Source: Mantamonas sphyraenae
Taxonomy: Eukaryota > CRuMs > Mantamonadidae
DNA length: 64,000 bases
Direction: 5' to 3'
Assembly (NCBI GenBank): GCA_026936335.1
Contig: JAPMXV010000043.1
Location: 310,001-374,000 of the forward strand
The notes beneath the pieces are model-generated. The model searched no databases. It was not told the DNA's origin and saw nothing but the letters and a program-made list of their open reading frames with translations. A program made the translations under genes and the position numbers. Below, piece by piece: positions 32,096 to 42,767 of this stretch; position 1 is the stretch's first letter; each line of letters starts with the position of its first letter.

Positions 32096-34918
32096 TTACT
32101 CAGTCGACGATGACACCACACGCTCAAAGAATTCCTGCAGAACACTGAGCTCTGCACCCTCTCCACGGCTGCTGCTACTCCCCTGAAGCTCCTGCCATTC
32201 GCGCAGCACGTGCAGGCCTGCGCTAACCAGATCCACGCCTTCCCGAAGCACATCCTCCACGCGCTGTCGCTTGCTGAAGGAGTCGTCAGGCAGCGGCACA
32301 GCGCCCAAACCTTGCACCTCCTCCTCGGTATCCAGCGAACGCGCACGCTTCCGCACTTCTGCAGCCTCCTGCTCCACAAAGGCGCGGTCATCCCAATCGC
32401 CCTGCAGGGCAAAATCGCGCAGCTCTCGAGCGAGCGCTGCCTGCTGCTCGCTCAGCTCTAGCTGCGACCCAAGCACATTCTGACACTGCAGCAGAGCCTT
32501 TCGCCCCTCCAGGTTCACCATGTATGAGGTGTCACTCAGCAGCGCGTCAAACATGCGCTGCAACAACGGCCTCGCGTGCTCCATCGTCACATGCTGCCAG
32601 AACGACTGATCCAACCGTGCCAGGAACCGAGCCACGTGTATCTTGAGCTGGCTGGAGCGCAGCAGCGTGGCCACCCCAGCCAGTGCCTCACCCGCTCGGC
32701 TGGAGGACACAAACGTGCCAAGCTGGCCAAACAACTGCAACACAGCCCTCAGCCACTCGCGACGCACACACAGATGCATGCGCATGTTGGACACACTCAA
32801 CAGCCATACCACAACCTCGCACACGTCGTGCTTGGTGCGTGTGTCCATGCATTGATCCAGCACGCTTTCATGGCTTGCCAGAGCCCCCAGCAGACAAACG
32901 CTCCCCTCCACAGCCTCCACCTCGCTGTTGATCAGCGCACGTTCCTCACTGTCCGCCATAAGCTTCTGCACAGCTGCCAACTGGCCAGCAATCCACATCT
33001 GCTGCACCAGATCACGCATATCGCTGCTCCGCTGCACCGTGCGTCCCACGTCGCCCTGTCGCACTAGTACCGCCATCCTCGTCGCCGTCAGACGATTCAT
33101 GCTTCGCCATATTTGCACCTGCTGCCCACAGTCCTTCACCATGCGCACCAGCCGTCCCAGCACACGTAGGAACCCATCCACGTTGTCCTCCGGCAAATTG
33201 CTCGTCTCACCAAGCACCTCTCCAAGCACCGTGGCCATGTGCTTGCAGTGTGCACTCGACTTGCGAGCACTTGCCTCTGCACACACACACTCCTGAGCCA
33301 GTTGCGCCGTCAGCACGTGGTTGCTTGCCATAGCGTCCACCATCGCCGCTTGGATTCCTCCCGTGTACATCGACCGAGCATTCAGCGCAAGCTGGCACAC
33401 GCCGTCACACACTACCTCAAACAGAGGCTGCCGCAGCTCAGGGTTCTCCACCACACTCTGCATCGTCCGTCCTCGCGCGTCCACCCTTTGTACAAGTTCT
33501 GCGTAGCATTCGGGCGCCAAGGTGTGCAGCAATGCGTCCACAGAACCCACCAGCTCCTTCTGAATGATCGACGGAAGCCTGTCTGCCAACCGGTACAGGA
33601 AACACAACGCCAGAATACGCCCCAGCGTGCTTCCACCCTCGCTGCTGCTTGTGCTGCTGCTGGCCTCCACCATCGGCACATCACACAGCACTGTCAACAT
33701 TTGCTGCTTTTCTTGCATGCGAAACGTGTTGCTGTTCAGCTGACTCACCATGTGCTTCGCCAGGGCATCCAACACCCTTCCCACCTTGTTGTATCGCTTC
33801 TTTTCTCCGCGAGCACGCGAAACGTGGTTCACTTCAAGGAACCCGGCCAGAAACGATGCACTCTTGACTAGGGACTGACACGTCGCCTGCTCTTGCACAC
33901 AAGCGAGCATGCTGATGTTACACGCCAGTGCCGTGTTCAGCCGCGAACCCGTGTTCTCCAGCTGTTCCAGCTCCGCTTCACTCAACGCACCCTGCTTCCT
34001 CTGTAGGGCGCGCATCTCTTGCACGCAACCGTCCACAATTCTCTGGATGTCCTTAAAGGGCTTGACCCAGCTCTCTGGCTGGCTGGTCATTCCCTGTCGC
34101 ACCATGCCAAGGATCCGGGTGCACCGCGCAAGCAGCGCCGTCACTCGCTTGTGAACAGCTGACGCATCCATGGACTGGTAGTAGTCTGTACAAATGAACA
34201 GCAACAAACATGTCGCCACCTCCACCAGCTCTCCCTCCTCCATCTCGTTCTTGCTCGCGTGTTCGTTTGCCTTCATGCTTAGCACAACCGACGTGATGCC
34301 CAGCGGCAGAAACACCTGCTCGTGAAACTTGCTCACGTTGCGACGCACCTGAATCAGCTCCACTGCATGCAGTGCCATCGCGTGGCAGACCTTGGCGTGT
34401 CTGTACAGCTCCCGAGCGTCGCTGCACTTGTGCACGATATTCTGTGCTATCTTTACCATACGTGCACACAGACCCACCAATCGTTCGTTCTCCTCGGCTT
34501 CGGCCCCTTTCCCTTCGGTCTCTGTGTCCACCAGCTTTGCAAACAGCCGGGGCACTACGTCGTCGTAGCACGCCAAAAACGCGCTTGCATCCACCTCTCC
34601 CACCTCGACGAGCACCAGCGCACGCATGCACCATGCTTCTTCCCCACACACTTCCTGTGGCCACGAATCCTCTGAGCACGCCAAGTGGTTCTGTGTGTAT
34701 GTGTGTGTGTGCGTGTGTGTCCTCTCTCGTTGTGTAAGCCGAGGTTCCTGATCACCAACGCGGGATCTCGGGAACCTAGTTGTTCCCCGCCCGCCCACCC
34801 TCTTCGCCAGTCCTACCTTCAACCATTCCTTCCGCAGTTCCGTCTCCATCGTCACCCATTCCTCACTCTCTCTCATGCACGACACAAGCTGGTCGTACGA
34901 CTTTGCCTCGTCGAGCAT
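32096..34918 (-). CDS. Large alpha-helical (HEAT-like) protein, possibly FIRRM/C1orf112-like
   Basis: About 898 aa from exons 34918-34817 and 34690-32096; the 126-nt intron has a GTAGGA donor and a (CA)n-CAG acceptor and keeps the frame, so retention would add 42 residues including a His/Thr run. The protein is almost entirely helical with no recognised catalytic motif. A weak overall likeness to FIRRM, the FIGNL1 partner in recombination, is suggested by length, helical make-up and the C-terminal DDSFSKRQRVEDVLREGVD block with a final helix; this is a guess. KRQRVE resembles a nuclear signal. Divergent from the permease gene, 206 bp between starts. Confidence 0.5.
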   Translation of the reverse strand: MLDEAKSYDQLVSCMRESEEWVTMETELRKEWLKVGLAKRVGGRGTTRFPRSRVGDQEPRLTQRERTHTHTHTYTQNHLACSEDSWPQEVCGEEAWCMRALVLVEVGEVDASAFLACYDDVVPRLFAKLVDTETEGKGAEAEENERLVGLCARMVKIAQNIVHKCSDARELYRHAKVCHAMALHAVELIQVRRNVSKFHEQVFLPLGITSVVLSMKANEHASKNEMEEGELVEVATCLLLFICTDYYQSMDASAVHKRVTALLARCTRILGMVRQGMTSQPESWVKPFKDIQRIVDGCVQEMRALQRKQGALSEAELEQLENTGSRLNTALACNISMLACVQEQATCQSLVKSASFLAGFLEVNHVSRARGEKKRYNKVGRVLDALAKHMVSQLNSNTFRMQEKQQMLTVLCDVPMVEASSSTSSSEGGSTLGRILALCFLYRLADRLPSIIQKELVGSVDALLHTLAPECYAELVQRVDARGRTMQSVVENPELRQPLFEVVCDGVCQLALNARSMYTGGIQAAMVDAMASNHVLTAQLAQECVCAEASARKSSAHCKHMATVLGEVLGETSNLPEDNVDGFLRVLGRLVRMVKDCGQQVQIWRSMNRLTATRMAVLVRQGDVGRTVQRSSDMRDLVQQMWIAGQLAAVQKLMADSEERALINSEVEAVEGSVCLLGALASHESVLDQCMDTRTKHDVCEVVVWLLSVSNMRMHLCVRREWLRAVLQLFGQLGTFVSSSRAGEALAGVATLLRSSQLKIHVARFLARLDQSFWQHVTMEHARPLLQRMFDALLSDTSYMVNLEGRKALLQCQNVLGSQLELSEQQAALARELRDFALQGDWDDRAFVEQEAAEVRKRARSLDTEEEVQGLGAVPLPDDSFSKRQRVEDVLREGVDLVSAGLHVLREWQELQGSSSSRGEGAELSVLQEFFERVVSSSTE

Positions 34919-35124
34919 GGGCTTCCTCCTTGGAAAATCGTTGGGCGCGCATGTGCCAGCTGCCCTCTGCCAGCTGCCCTCACCATCAACATCTCAGCGC
35001 CCCGGATACGCGATGTCAACCCAACTTCTCACGCGGCATGTGCCCTTGCCTCCATGTCCAAACAAATCTTGAGGGATCGACCTGGCCGCCCTCGTCGATC
35101 TATCATCATTCCCCCTTTTCATCG
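34919..35124. promoter_or_regulatory. Divergent 5' region of the helical-protein gene (-) and the RND permease (+)
   Basis: 206 bp between start codons. The permease frame remains open through this gap with further in-frame ATGs, so its N-terminus may be longer. No element was recognised. Confidence 0.3.
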
Positions 35125-38100
35125 ATGCCAAAACTTGAAGCACGTATCGCCAAGAGCAAGCCATGGATGCGTCCTGGTTTGCAAACCGACATTGTGCTGC
35201 ATTCTATGTTCTACAACCATGCGGTGCGCGTGTACAAGCGCCCGTGTTTGTGGATCCTCGTCCCAGCGATCATCGGAATCATGCTCCTTTTGCTCTCCCC
35301 GTGGGCCGGTGGCGATGAACGCTATTCGCAAGTGTATCCCATTCGCAAGTCTCCCTACCTCGACCACCTGGGTGTCTTTGGCTTCCGCGGATTCATCGAC
35401 GTGATTGTCACCGCCAAGGCTAATGCGCCCTATGCAGAAGGGAACACCATGGTAGCAGGAAGTGGCAAGGTCAATGTGTTTACCGAAGCCGGCTTTGCTG
35501 CTCTGCGCAAGGTCCGAGACACAGTGCGCAAGCATTCGTTGCCAAATCCCTTCGGCCCGCCGGGGAGTCCCCCAAATTCCTATGCCCGAAGTTGTCTGCC
35601 TGCACGTCCCACTTACAACCGTGATGTGACCAAGGACAAGCGTATGCATGTCATTGTCCCGGGCAAGGAATCCTGCAAGGAGTTCCACGGTGGCTGGACC
35701 CCGGCCGAAGCAAACGCTCTCGTGAACAGCACCGGGGCTGAAGCAGCCCAGCAATTCATGGGAGAGGTCAAATTTGACTCTAACGGCCAAATCTCAAGTG
35801 CTCGCTCGCTCAGAGCCATCTTTGAGCTGGAACAGGTGGGTTGCGCTTTTCCGAACCAAGCCGTTTTGCGTTTTGAGCGGACCAACTTCTAGACTTTCAG
35901 AGCCTTTTTACAGGAGTGGACATGCATCCGCACCAGCCCAGAAATTCCCAAATCCACCAGGCCCAATGTGGTAATGGACTGGTGGATTGAATGCAGTGTC
36001 CGCCTCTGCAGTCCAACGGCAAAGGCCAACCTTCCTCTTCTGGGACATTGAGCTCACATCTCTTTTGCTTGACTCCCTCCCCCCCTTTTTCTGTGCGATG
36101 CAGCCTACCGACGATCAGGACGACGACCGAAGAATTTCACGCAACTGGGTGAGAAACTTTGTCATCCCGGAAGTCGCAGCGTTGAACCTGGGCGAGTTTA
36201 CGGCGTTTGCAGCAACAGAGGTAGGTCGTGAGACTCTGCTGCTCCATGTCCGGAGCGCGTCCGCCACGTCGGAGACCTTTCTGACACCTTTGCCGAATTC
36301 ACCACCACAGACACCAGTCATCGTGTCTGATAGCGGTGGACTCTTCACCGCTGCATTCATACTGGCTGGTGTCCTGTTCATTGCAGGCTGCCACCCAAAG
36401 ACAGGTCGCGGCGGACTCATGGTCCTGTTCTCCGGGGCTGGATCGGTGTACTTTTCCATTCAACTCATCTACGCAGTTCTGGCTTGGCTGGGCGTGGCCT
36501 TCCACACCCTTCTCTACACGAGCTCCGTGCTCATCGCCGTCATTGGCATGGACGACATCTTTCTGCTTCTGTCCTCTCTGCGTCGATGCCAACATGCCAA
36601 TCCACAGCGCCGACTGGCCACTGCCGTGGGCGAATCGGCCACAGCCATCTTCATGACAACTCTGACCGATGTCATCGTCTTCCTGGCAGGCACCGTCAGC
36701 GCCTCCCCAGTCACCGTGCTCTTCTGCGGCTTCACTGCTGGCGCTCTGGTCATCGATTTCCTCTTGCAAATGACTGTGGTGGTTGGCATTATGGCCATCG
36801 ATGTGCGCATCGATGCACGTGGCTCACGCATTCCTTGTGTTCGCACAAAGGACGCATATGCCGCGCAAATCCAGAGTGCCAGCAACAACACGAACAACCC
36901 TGCCTCTGACGTGGAAATGGCCAAAATGCACACGGCCACCACCATTCCTGCCTCCCCAGCCTCTGGGACGGTGCAGACCTCTACCACCGCCACGGACGAC
37001 AACTCGGACACCAACACCACAACACGCATTGGCGTCCAGCCGCGTGCTCATGACTGGACCCCACGCACAGAGAACAAGATAGAAGATGACCGCATCGCAC
37101 ACACAGTACCCACTTTCCTTGGTCGCACCATGTACTTGCGCTGTGCCCCTGTCATGACTTCGCGTGCCTGCATGGTCATCAACGCCATCATCCTTGCCTT
37201 TCTGCTCGTCACTGCCTTCCTCGGCTACACTACCACCCAAATCAACGTCGTGGGTCCAGACAAGTCCAACGTGGCTGGTTCCCGTGCAGCCTTGTTCGAA
37301 GCCATGCGCTCACACGATTTTCCCCAAGCGTGGGCCGACATGTACGTCATGATGCCCCGTGGGCTGGAGTATCACCGGACCGATGTGCAAGCACAAGTGT
37401 TGGATGCATGTTCCCGCTTGGATGCTCTCAAGTCAAAGTGGAAGGCGCTGGGTGCGCCCAGTCGATGCTGGCTGCGCCGATTGCAAGCATGGACAAACGG
37501 CACCCTGCCCACCACAGAGGCTTCCTTCATCTCAGCGTACAACGCCATGGTCAACAATGGCACGGACGAAGACGTGCAGGTCCGCTACGATGTCATGTGG
37601 AATGGCCCACGCATTCTGACCACTCGCATCGTCGTGCCTGTTCTCCGTGTGTCCACTGTCGATGATGCAATCGCTCTGAATGCCAGCATCAACGGTGCAT
37701 TGCAGGGACACCCCTTGCGACTTGCAGGTGCCCTCGTCACCGTCGCCGATGCCGAGAACCTGCCCGTCATGGTCGAGTCCCTTGCGGTCAGTGGTGCTCT
37801 CGCCGTCATCCTGGTCACTTTGGTCACCAGCGTCCTGCTGGTCAACCCGTTCTCCGGCCTGGTGGTTGGTTTCGTCATGATTGCCATTGTCGGCTGTGTT
37901 CTCATGGCCATGCAGTTGTTTGCCGTCGTCCTCAGCGTGCAGCTGCTTGTCGTCGGCATCATCTCCTTCGGCATGGGCGTTGACCTCGTGTGCCACATGC
38001 TACACGCTTTCAACACGACCCCCGGTGCTTCCGCCAAGGAGAGGCTGCGGAAGGTCATGGGTGGCGTGGGTCCAGGTGTCTGGTACAGTGGTGTCACCAA

Positions 38101-38344
38101 CCTCATTGTTATCACCCTAACCGTCGGTGGCAATTCGCAGGACACCTACACCGCTCTGATTGTTGTGGGCACAAGCACATTCGGATTGCTCTTTGCCTTC
38201 ATTGGCGTTCCGCTTCTCGTGCAGGTCCTTCCTTTTCCCCCCACCCTGCGAGACCTCGCCATGCAAAGCAAACTGCAAGATCGCAAGTATGCTATCCTGG
38301 ACGAAACTTGGGACACCGACTTTGAGGCAGAACAGGCCGCATGA
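35125..38344 (+). CDS. Patched/Dispatched-type RND-superfamily membrane protein
   Basis: Twelve-helix permease-like protein, about 972 aa. Proposed exons: 35125-35835, 35914-35970, 36104-36220 and 36311-38344, all phase 0; the second (19 residues) and its GTAATG donor are the least certain. An N-terminal helix (CLWILVPAIIGIMLLLL) is followed by a lumenal loop. The first sterol-sensing-like bundle ends with VIGMDDIFLLLSSLRR, carrying the acidic pair that couples protons in RND proteins. The second bundle has GMGVDLVCHMLHAF, the matching motif of the other half. A Thr/Asn-rich linker joins the halves near aa 570-630. Substrate unknown: sterol, lipid or lipidated protein are precedents. TRIP13 starts 52 bp downstream on the same strand. 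Confidence 0.82.
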
Positions 38345-38396
38345 TCTGCCGCGCGCCCGCAACCAATCGGTGAGATTCCAGGTCACACGTGCCCTC

Positions 38397-39914
38397 ATGG
38401 ACATTGAAAACACCGTCAACGATCTCTCCAATGAGGAGAGCATTGGAGAGATCAGCAGCAGCAGTGGTATGGTCGAAAGCACCAGCCACGGAAAGCGAGA
38501 AAACCACTCATTTCAGCCGATTGTCGGCCATGGTACGTATCTGGTGATGCGACATCATGTTTGTTTCCATCAATGAGTCGAAATGTACACATAGCCCATC
38601 TTATCTGACAAAGTCCTACCTTTTCCCGTCCACCGTAGTGGAGGTTTGCTTGAAATCGTCGGCGAGCAGAGATCAGGATTTGTATTTTGACATCGAAGAC
38701 GCCGTCGTAGAGCTGCTTGCGCTCAAGGGCGACATTGAATTCAACAACACCGATGTGGGCATGGAGGACTCACTGCTGAACCAGCTGAGCGAGCACCAGG
38801 CAAACCTGTTGTGCCAGAACGTCAAATTCATCACAGCCTGCGAGGTGGACGGACAATCGGAATCACTGGACGGTGAACAAGAACTGATGCCCATTGTGCA
38901 CATCTTTGGGCTGAAGTCCGAGCCTGCGTTTGAGCAGGAGATGCGGGACACCGACGAATTTGGCGAAGGCTCACCGGCTTTTACGGCATGGTCGTTGCCT
39001 TCGCAGGAATTGCATGGACTGTGGAGTTCACTGTGCTACGAATCCCACATCAAGGCCAACTTGTTGCAGTACGTGGAAACGGGCATGTTGTTTGGCGACC
39101 TCAAGGTCGATCGCCATCTTGTCAGCTGGAACAAGCTCATCCTGCTGCACGGACCGCCTGGCACTGGTAAAACAAGCCTCTGCCGTGCCTTGGCTCACAA
39201 GGTGAGCGTGCGATGGAGCCACCGCTTTGATGACTGTCGCTTGGTGGAGATCAACGCACACTCCCTATTCTCCAAGTGGTTTGCCGAAAGCGGCAAGCTG
39301 GTCGCCAAAATGTTCCGTCAGCTGCAGGCAATGGTGGAGGACAGCGCCTGCATGGTCATCGTCCTGATGGACGAGGTGGAAAGTCTCACCGCCGCTCGCA
39401 AAGGGGCGTTGAACGGAAGTGAGCCTGGGGACGCTGTGCGTGTCGTCAACGCCATGCTCACCCAGTTGGACAAGATCAAGCAGTACCCCAACGTGCTGGT
39501 GTTGGCCACTTCCAACCTCTCCTCGGCCATTGATGCAGCATTCCTGGACCGTGCTGATATTCGACAGTACATTGGTCTGCCACGCATGCACTCGCGTCTG
39601 CAGCTGCTCGAATCGAGTCTGGTGCAGCTTCACCGTGTTGGGTTGCTCGACCATGCCAAACCCATGTCACAACACGAACGGAAGCTGTGGAATCGCGTTG
39701 GACGAGCCACACGTGGCTTTAGCGGTCGCCAACTGCGTCGCTTGCCCTTTCTCGCCCATGCTCTTTACATTCCTCACCACAACTCTTCCTCATCTACCAC
39801 CTCGCCGGTATCCCTCGAGAACTATCTCTGCGCGCTCGAAAAGGCGGCTCACTCGACCTGCACCTCGTCGTCTGTGGACGACAACGCGGAAGAGGACGAG
39901 GAGGACGAGGATGA
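38397..39914 (+). CDS. TRIP13: TRIP13/PCH2 AAA+ ATPase; 3' end uncertain
   Basis: Remodels HORMA-domain proteins in meiosis and the spindle checkpoint. Exon 1 38397-38532 joins exon 2 from 38639 as FQPIVGHVEVCLKS. The core [33 protein letters not shown] (Walker A near aa 219), NAHSLFSKWFAESGKLV, VLMDEVESLTAARKG (Walker B near 286) and DRADIRQYIGLP are TRIP13 hallmarks, and GRQLRRLPFLAHALY marks the C-terminal lid. After the acidic tail the frame stays open for 1.5 kb across the antisense SEPSECS gene, which cannot be real. A single missing base in the Glu/Asp tract would give a stop at 39912-39914, used here as a provisional end. Core about 460-470 aa versus 432 in human. Confidence 0.9.
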
Positions 39915-41388
39915 CGCAGCTGCCTCCTCCTCCCTCCTCCTCCTCCGGCTCGACATCCACCCCGTCTTCCTCTTTGTCCACATGACCAGCCTGCATGTCG
40001 CGAATAGTCGTCAGCACCTTTCGCAAGCGCTCGATAAAAACGTCAATGTCGTCCTCGGTGATGCCCAGGGCACACGAAGCTGTAAGGTACACGTGTGGAT
40101 AACCCGTATAATGGGCTCCGTACTGTTCAAACTCCACGTCGCAGATTGTTTTGCGTGCGGATGTGGTGACGATGCGTGTTCCAGACACCCCTCGCTTGTA
40201 CAACATCGATCCGATGAACGAGGCGCCACCTTGGACACCTTCCACAAAAGAATCCATGGTCATGGCCATAGAAACCTTGTTGTCGCGTGTGTCGAGCACC
40301 CGTTCGCCAAACTCGGCTGCGAGTGCGCTCAGCCGATCGTGCATGACTGGAAACAGCTCTTTCCGCGATTTGAGAGCCGCCTTCCATCCACGAGTGCCCA
40401 TCTGAAGCAACGTGACAAACAGATCCATGATTGGGGTGGACGATGCACGCCCACTGTATGTCTTGCTGACGGCAGCGACAAACTTTGCGTTTGTACTTGC
40501 GACGACAGCGCCACCCACAGGGACCATGAAATTCTTGTCTGTGCTCTGCACAAACGCGTCGACACGTCCCACACGGCAGGCCTCGTTGATGAGATGGGTG
40601 GCCTTGGAGGATTGGAGACCAAAGGCGTTGTTGATCACGTGCGCGATGCCCCGCTTGCGACAGAGGGTGGCAATGGCAGGCACGTCGTCGGGTACACGCG
40701 GTGTGAATGCGCTGGTGTTGGACAACACACAGAGCACATTGTCCTGTCCCACGCTGTCGATGGCCTCTTCCAAGGCGGCAAGATCGGTGCACACGGCGTC
40801 GCCATCCAGGGTGTTGTCCACCACCAGGACACGGAAGCCTGCGGTCTCAATGGCCTTGAGACAGCTCTTTTGGTCCACACGAGGCCACACTACGTACTGG
40901 CGCTGGGGTTGGTCAGGGTGCCGAAGGGCACTGAGGGTCAGAGCCACACTCATGCCAGTGGCCATGGGCAGCACCAGAGCAGACTTGGTACGTGTGACCC
41001 CAGACAGTTTGATGGCCTGCAATGCCAGATAGTTGGTCAGCTGTACCATGAGCGAGGAGCCAGCGGCTTTCGGTTGGACGGCGCTGACATCGCCGGAACG
41101 GCCCATGCCATGGCTGAAGCCAAAGTGGCGCCTGCGCACGAGGGAGCTATAGGTACGCCCCTCTCGTTCACCAATGCCCACGTTGTCCACAAAGTTGTTG
41201 GAGTCCATGGCAGCCAGTTCGGCAAGGAGGAGCAGCACGGTGTCCTCGTCCCACCCGCCTTCCGGCATACACCGCTGCGAGAACAGATTGGCAATCAGTC
41301 GTTGTCGCGTGTTGCGTGCTTCCAACGCCAGTTGCACATAGCTGGCATCAATCAGCCCCGCCTGGTCCAGGGTTGTCTTGGAGAGCAT
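39790..41388 (-). CDS. SEPSECS: O-phosphoseryl-tRNA(Sec) selenium transferase
   Basis: PLP enzyme that converts Sep-tRNA(Sec) to Sec-tRNA(Sec), the last step of selenocysteine synthesis in archaea and eukaryotes. Intact family blocks: MDSNNFVDNVGIGEREGR, RRHFGFSHGMGRSGD, VQPKAAGSS, the PLP lysine in STDKNFMVPVGG (about K285; K284 in human) and GRASSTPIMDL. The in-frame stop at 39790 gives 532 aa against 501 in human, and the last 40 residues are antisense to TRIP13 and look unreal. The true end may be near 39850-39960 after the acidic tail. Divergent from the ADP-ribosylglycohydrolase, 70 bp between starts. Its presence means the organism very probably makes selenoproteins. Confidence 0.93.
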   Translation of the reverse strand: MLSKTTLDQAGLIDASYVQLALEARNTRQRLIANLFSQRCMPEGGWDEDTVLLLLAELAAMDSNNFVDNVGIGEREGRTYSSLVRRRHFGFSHGMGRSGDVSAVQPKAAGSSLMVQLTNYLALQAIKLSGVTRTKSALVLPMATGMSVALTLSALRHPDQPQRQYVVWPRVDQKSCLKAIETAGFRVLVVDNTLDGDAVCTDLAALEEAIDSVGQDNVLCVLSNTSAFTPRVPDDVPAIATLCRKRGIAHVINNAFGLQSSKATHLINEACRVGRVDAFVQSTDKNFMVPVGGAVVASTNAKFVAAVSKTYSGRASSTPIMDLFVTLLQMGTRGWKAALKSRKELFPVMHDRLSALAAEFGERVLDTRDNKVSMAMTMDSFVEGVQGGASFIGSMLYKRGVSGTRIVTTSARKTICDVEFEQYGAHYTGYPHVYLTASCALGITEDDIDVFIERLRKVLTTIRDMQAGHVDKEEDGVDVEPEEEEGGGGSCVILVLLVLFRVVVHRRRGAGRVSRLFERAEIVLEGYRRGGR

Positions 41389-41458
41389 GGCCGTGTGTGT
41401 GAAGGTGGGGGGTGAGTTCCGGTGGCTGACCCAATGCGCTATCATCATCATCATCATC

Positions 41459-42733
41459 ATGTCCAACCCATTCTCCAAACTGATGGCCAAGATGAAGGGC
41501 GAACCTGTGGCCGAGAAGTTCCCCGGCGACGATGAGGAGTTGGTGGCTACGGGGGAGTGGAAGGTGCTGGACGACATCAGCAACAGCAAGCTGCGGCTCA
41601 ACCTGGAGGACCCTGGGTTGACCACACTGGACAGGGACACCCTTGTGGACAAGATCAAGGGTGTGATCTATGGCAACGCTGTGGGCGACGCTGTGGGCTT
41701 GGCCACAGAGTTCTTTGACAAGAACACGGTGGCCAAGGCGTACCCCGACCTTGACTGGGCCAATTTCAACTACGCAGACATTGTGCAGGACATGCACAGG
41801 CGGCGTTGGAAGAAAGGCGACTGGACGGACGACACAGACCAGATGATTCTGCTCATGCAGTGTTTCCTGGAGACGGACGACCCCAAACTCGACGTGCACT
41901 TGTTTGCGCGAAAGATGCTCGCGTGGCACAAGCATGGCTTTGCGGAACTGGGTGATTTGGGTGGCTGTGGATGTGGAGCAAGCACCTACCAGGTCCTCAA
42001 CAGCAAAGGATTCCTGGAAGATCCCCATGGAGCCGCACACAAGGTGTGGGAGGACAGCAATCGATATCTTGCTGCCAATGGCTGCCTCATGCGCACATCG
42101 GTGTTGGGAGCGGTGCGTCCAGGCAATGCAGAGTACAGCGAGGAGAATGTGGTGGCAGCATGCAAGGTGACCCACCCAGACCCACGCTGTGTCTATGCCT
42201 GTGTGTTGGTGGCCGATCTCATCGCATTCATCCTGAAAGGAGAAGCCATCGACACGTTGGAACAACGGGAGGCGTTGATTGGGGCAGCAGAAGTGGCGGC
42301 CAGGTCCTTGGGCATCCCCACCGACGAGGAGTTTCCGCATGAAGACGTGATCCAGCAGTACACGCACGAATGGACGACATTGGAGCAACTGGACCTGGAC
42401 GACGCCATCGGTTATGTGCTCAAGTGTCTCGGGGCAGCTCTGTGGGGCTTTCGCACGGACAAGGGATTTGAGGAGGCGCTGATTGAGCTCATCCGTGAGG
42501 GAGGGGATGCGGACACCAACGGAGCCGTGTGTGGGGCTGTGTTGGGTGCTCGCTATGGCTACAGTGGCATCCCAGAACGATGGTTGGATGAGATGCCGGA
42601 AAAGGCATGGCTGGACACACAAGTGGACGAACTGCTTCGCAGGATGGGTTTGGCGGACGAGCAGGAGCAGGAGGGTGGCACGCAAGGCATTGAGACAGAG
42701 ACAGAGACAGAGGCAATGGATGCAGCATCGTGA
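41459..42733 (+). CDS. ADP-ribosylglycohydrolase family protein (DraG/ARH type)
   Basis: 424 aa, no intron. Removes ADP-ribose from targets or hydrolyses related O-acetyl-ADP-ribose bonds through a di-Mg centre. The metal-binding blocks are visible: GNAVGDAVG (about aa 71), DWTDDTDQ (about 121-128) and GGDADTNGAVCGA (about 349-361). The arrangement fits the all-helical DraG fold, with an added N-terminal 50 residues (MSNPFSKLMAKMKGEP...) and a short Glu/Thr tail. A CAT repeat precedes the ATG. Which ARH/ADPRS subgroup it belongs to cannot be told by eye. Convergent with ADAT3, 34 bp between stops. Confidence 0.9.
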   Translation: MSNPFSKLMAKMKGEPVAEKFPGDDEELVATGEWKVLDDISNSKLRLNLEDPGLTTLDRDTLVDKIKGVIYGNAVGDAVGLATEFFDKNTVAKAYPDLDWANFNYADIVQDMHRRRWKKGDWTDDTDQMILLMQCFLETDDPKLDVHLFARKMLAWHKHGFAELGDLGGCGCGASTYQVLNSKGFLEDPHGAAHKVWEDSNRYLAANGCLMRTSVLGAVRPGNAEYSEENVVAACKVTHPDPRCVYACVLVADLIAFILKGEAIDTLEQREALIGAAEVAARSLGIPTDEEFPHEDVIQQYTHEWTTLEQLDLDDAIGYVLKCLGAALWGFRTDKGFEEALIELIREGGDADTNGAVCGAVLGARYGYSGIPERWLDEMPEKAWLDTQVDELLRRMGLADEQEQEGGTQGIETETETEAMDAAS

Positions 42734-42767
42734 CATCGACATCGTGAGTGCAAGGGGTACGGTGTAT

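Noticed and set aside
39915-41415. TRIP13 frame continuing 1.5 kb past its lid domain
   Set aside because: It is antisense to intact SEPSECS motifs and has no homology; the true TRIP13 end must be earlier.
41348-42767. Continuation of the ADAT3 frame through the ADP-ribosylglycohydrolase and into SEPSECS
   Set aside because: After the expected ADAT3 end the text is antisense to a strongly conserved gene; one missing T explains the lost stop.
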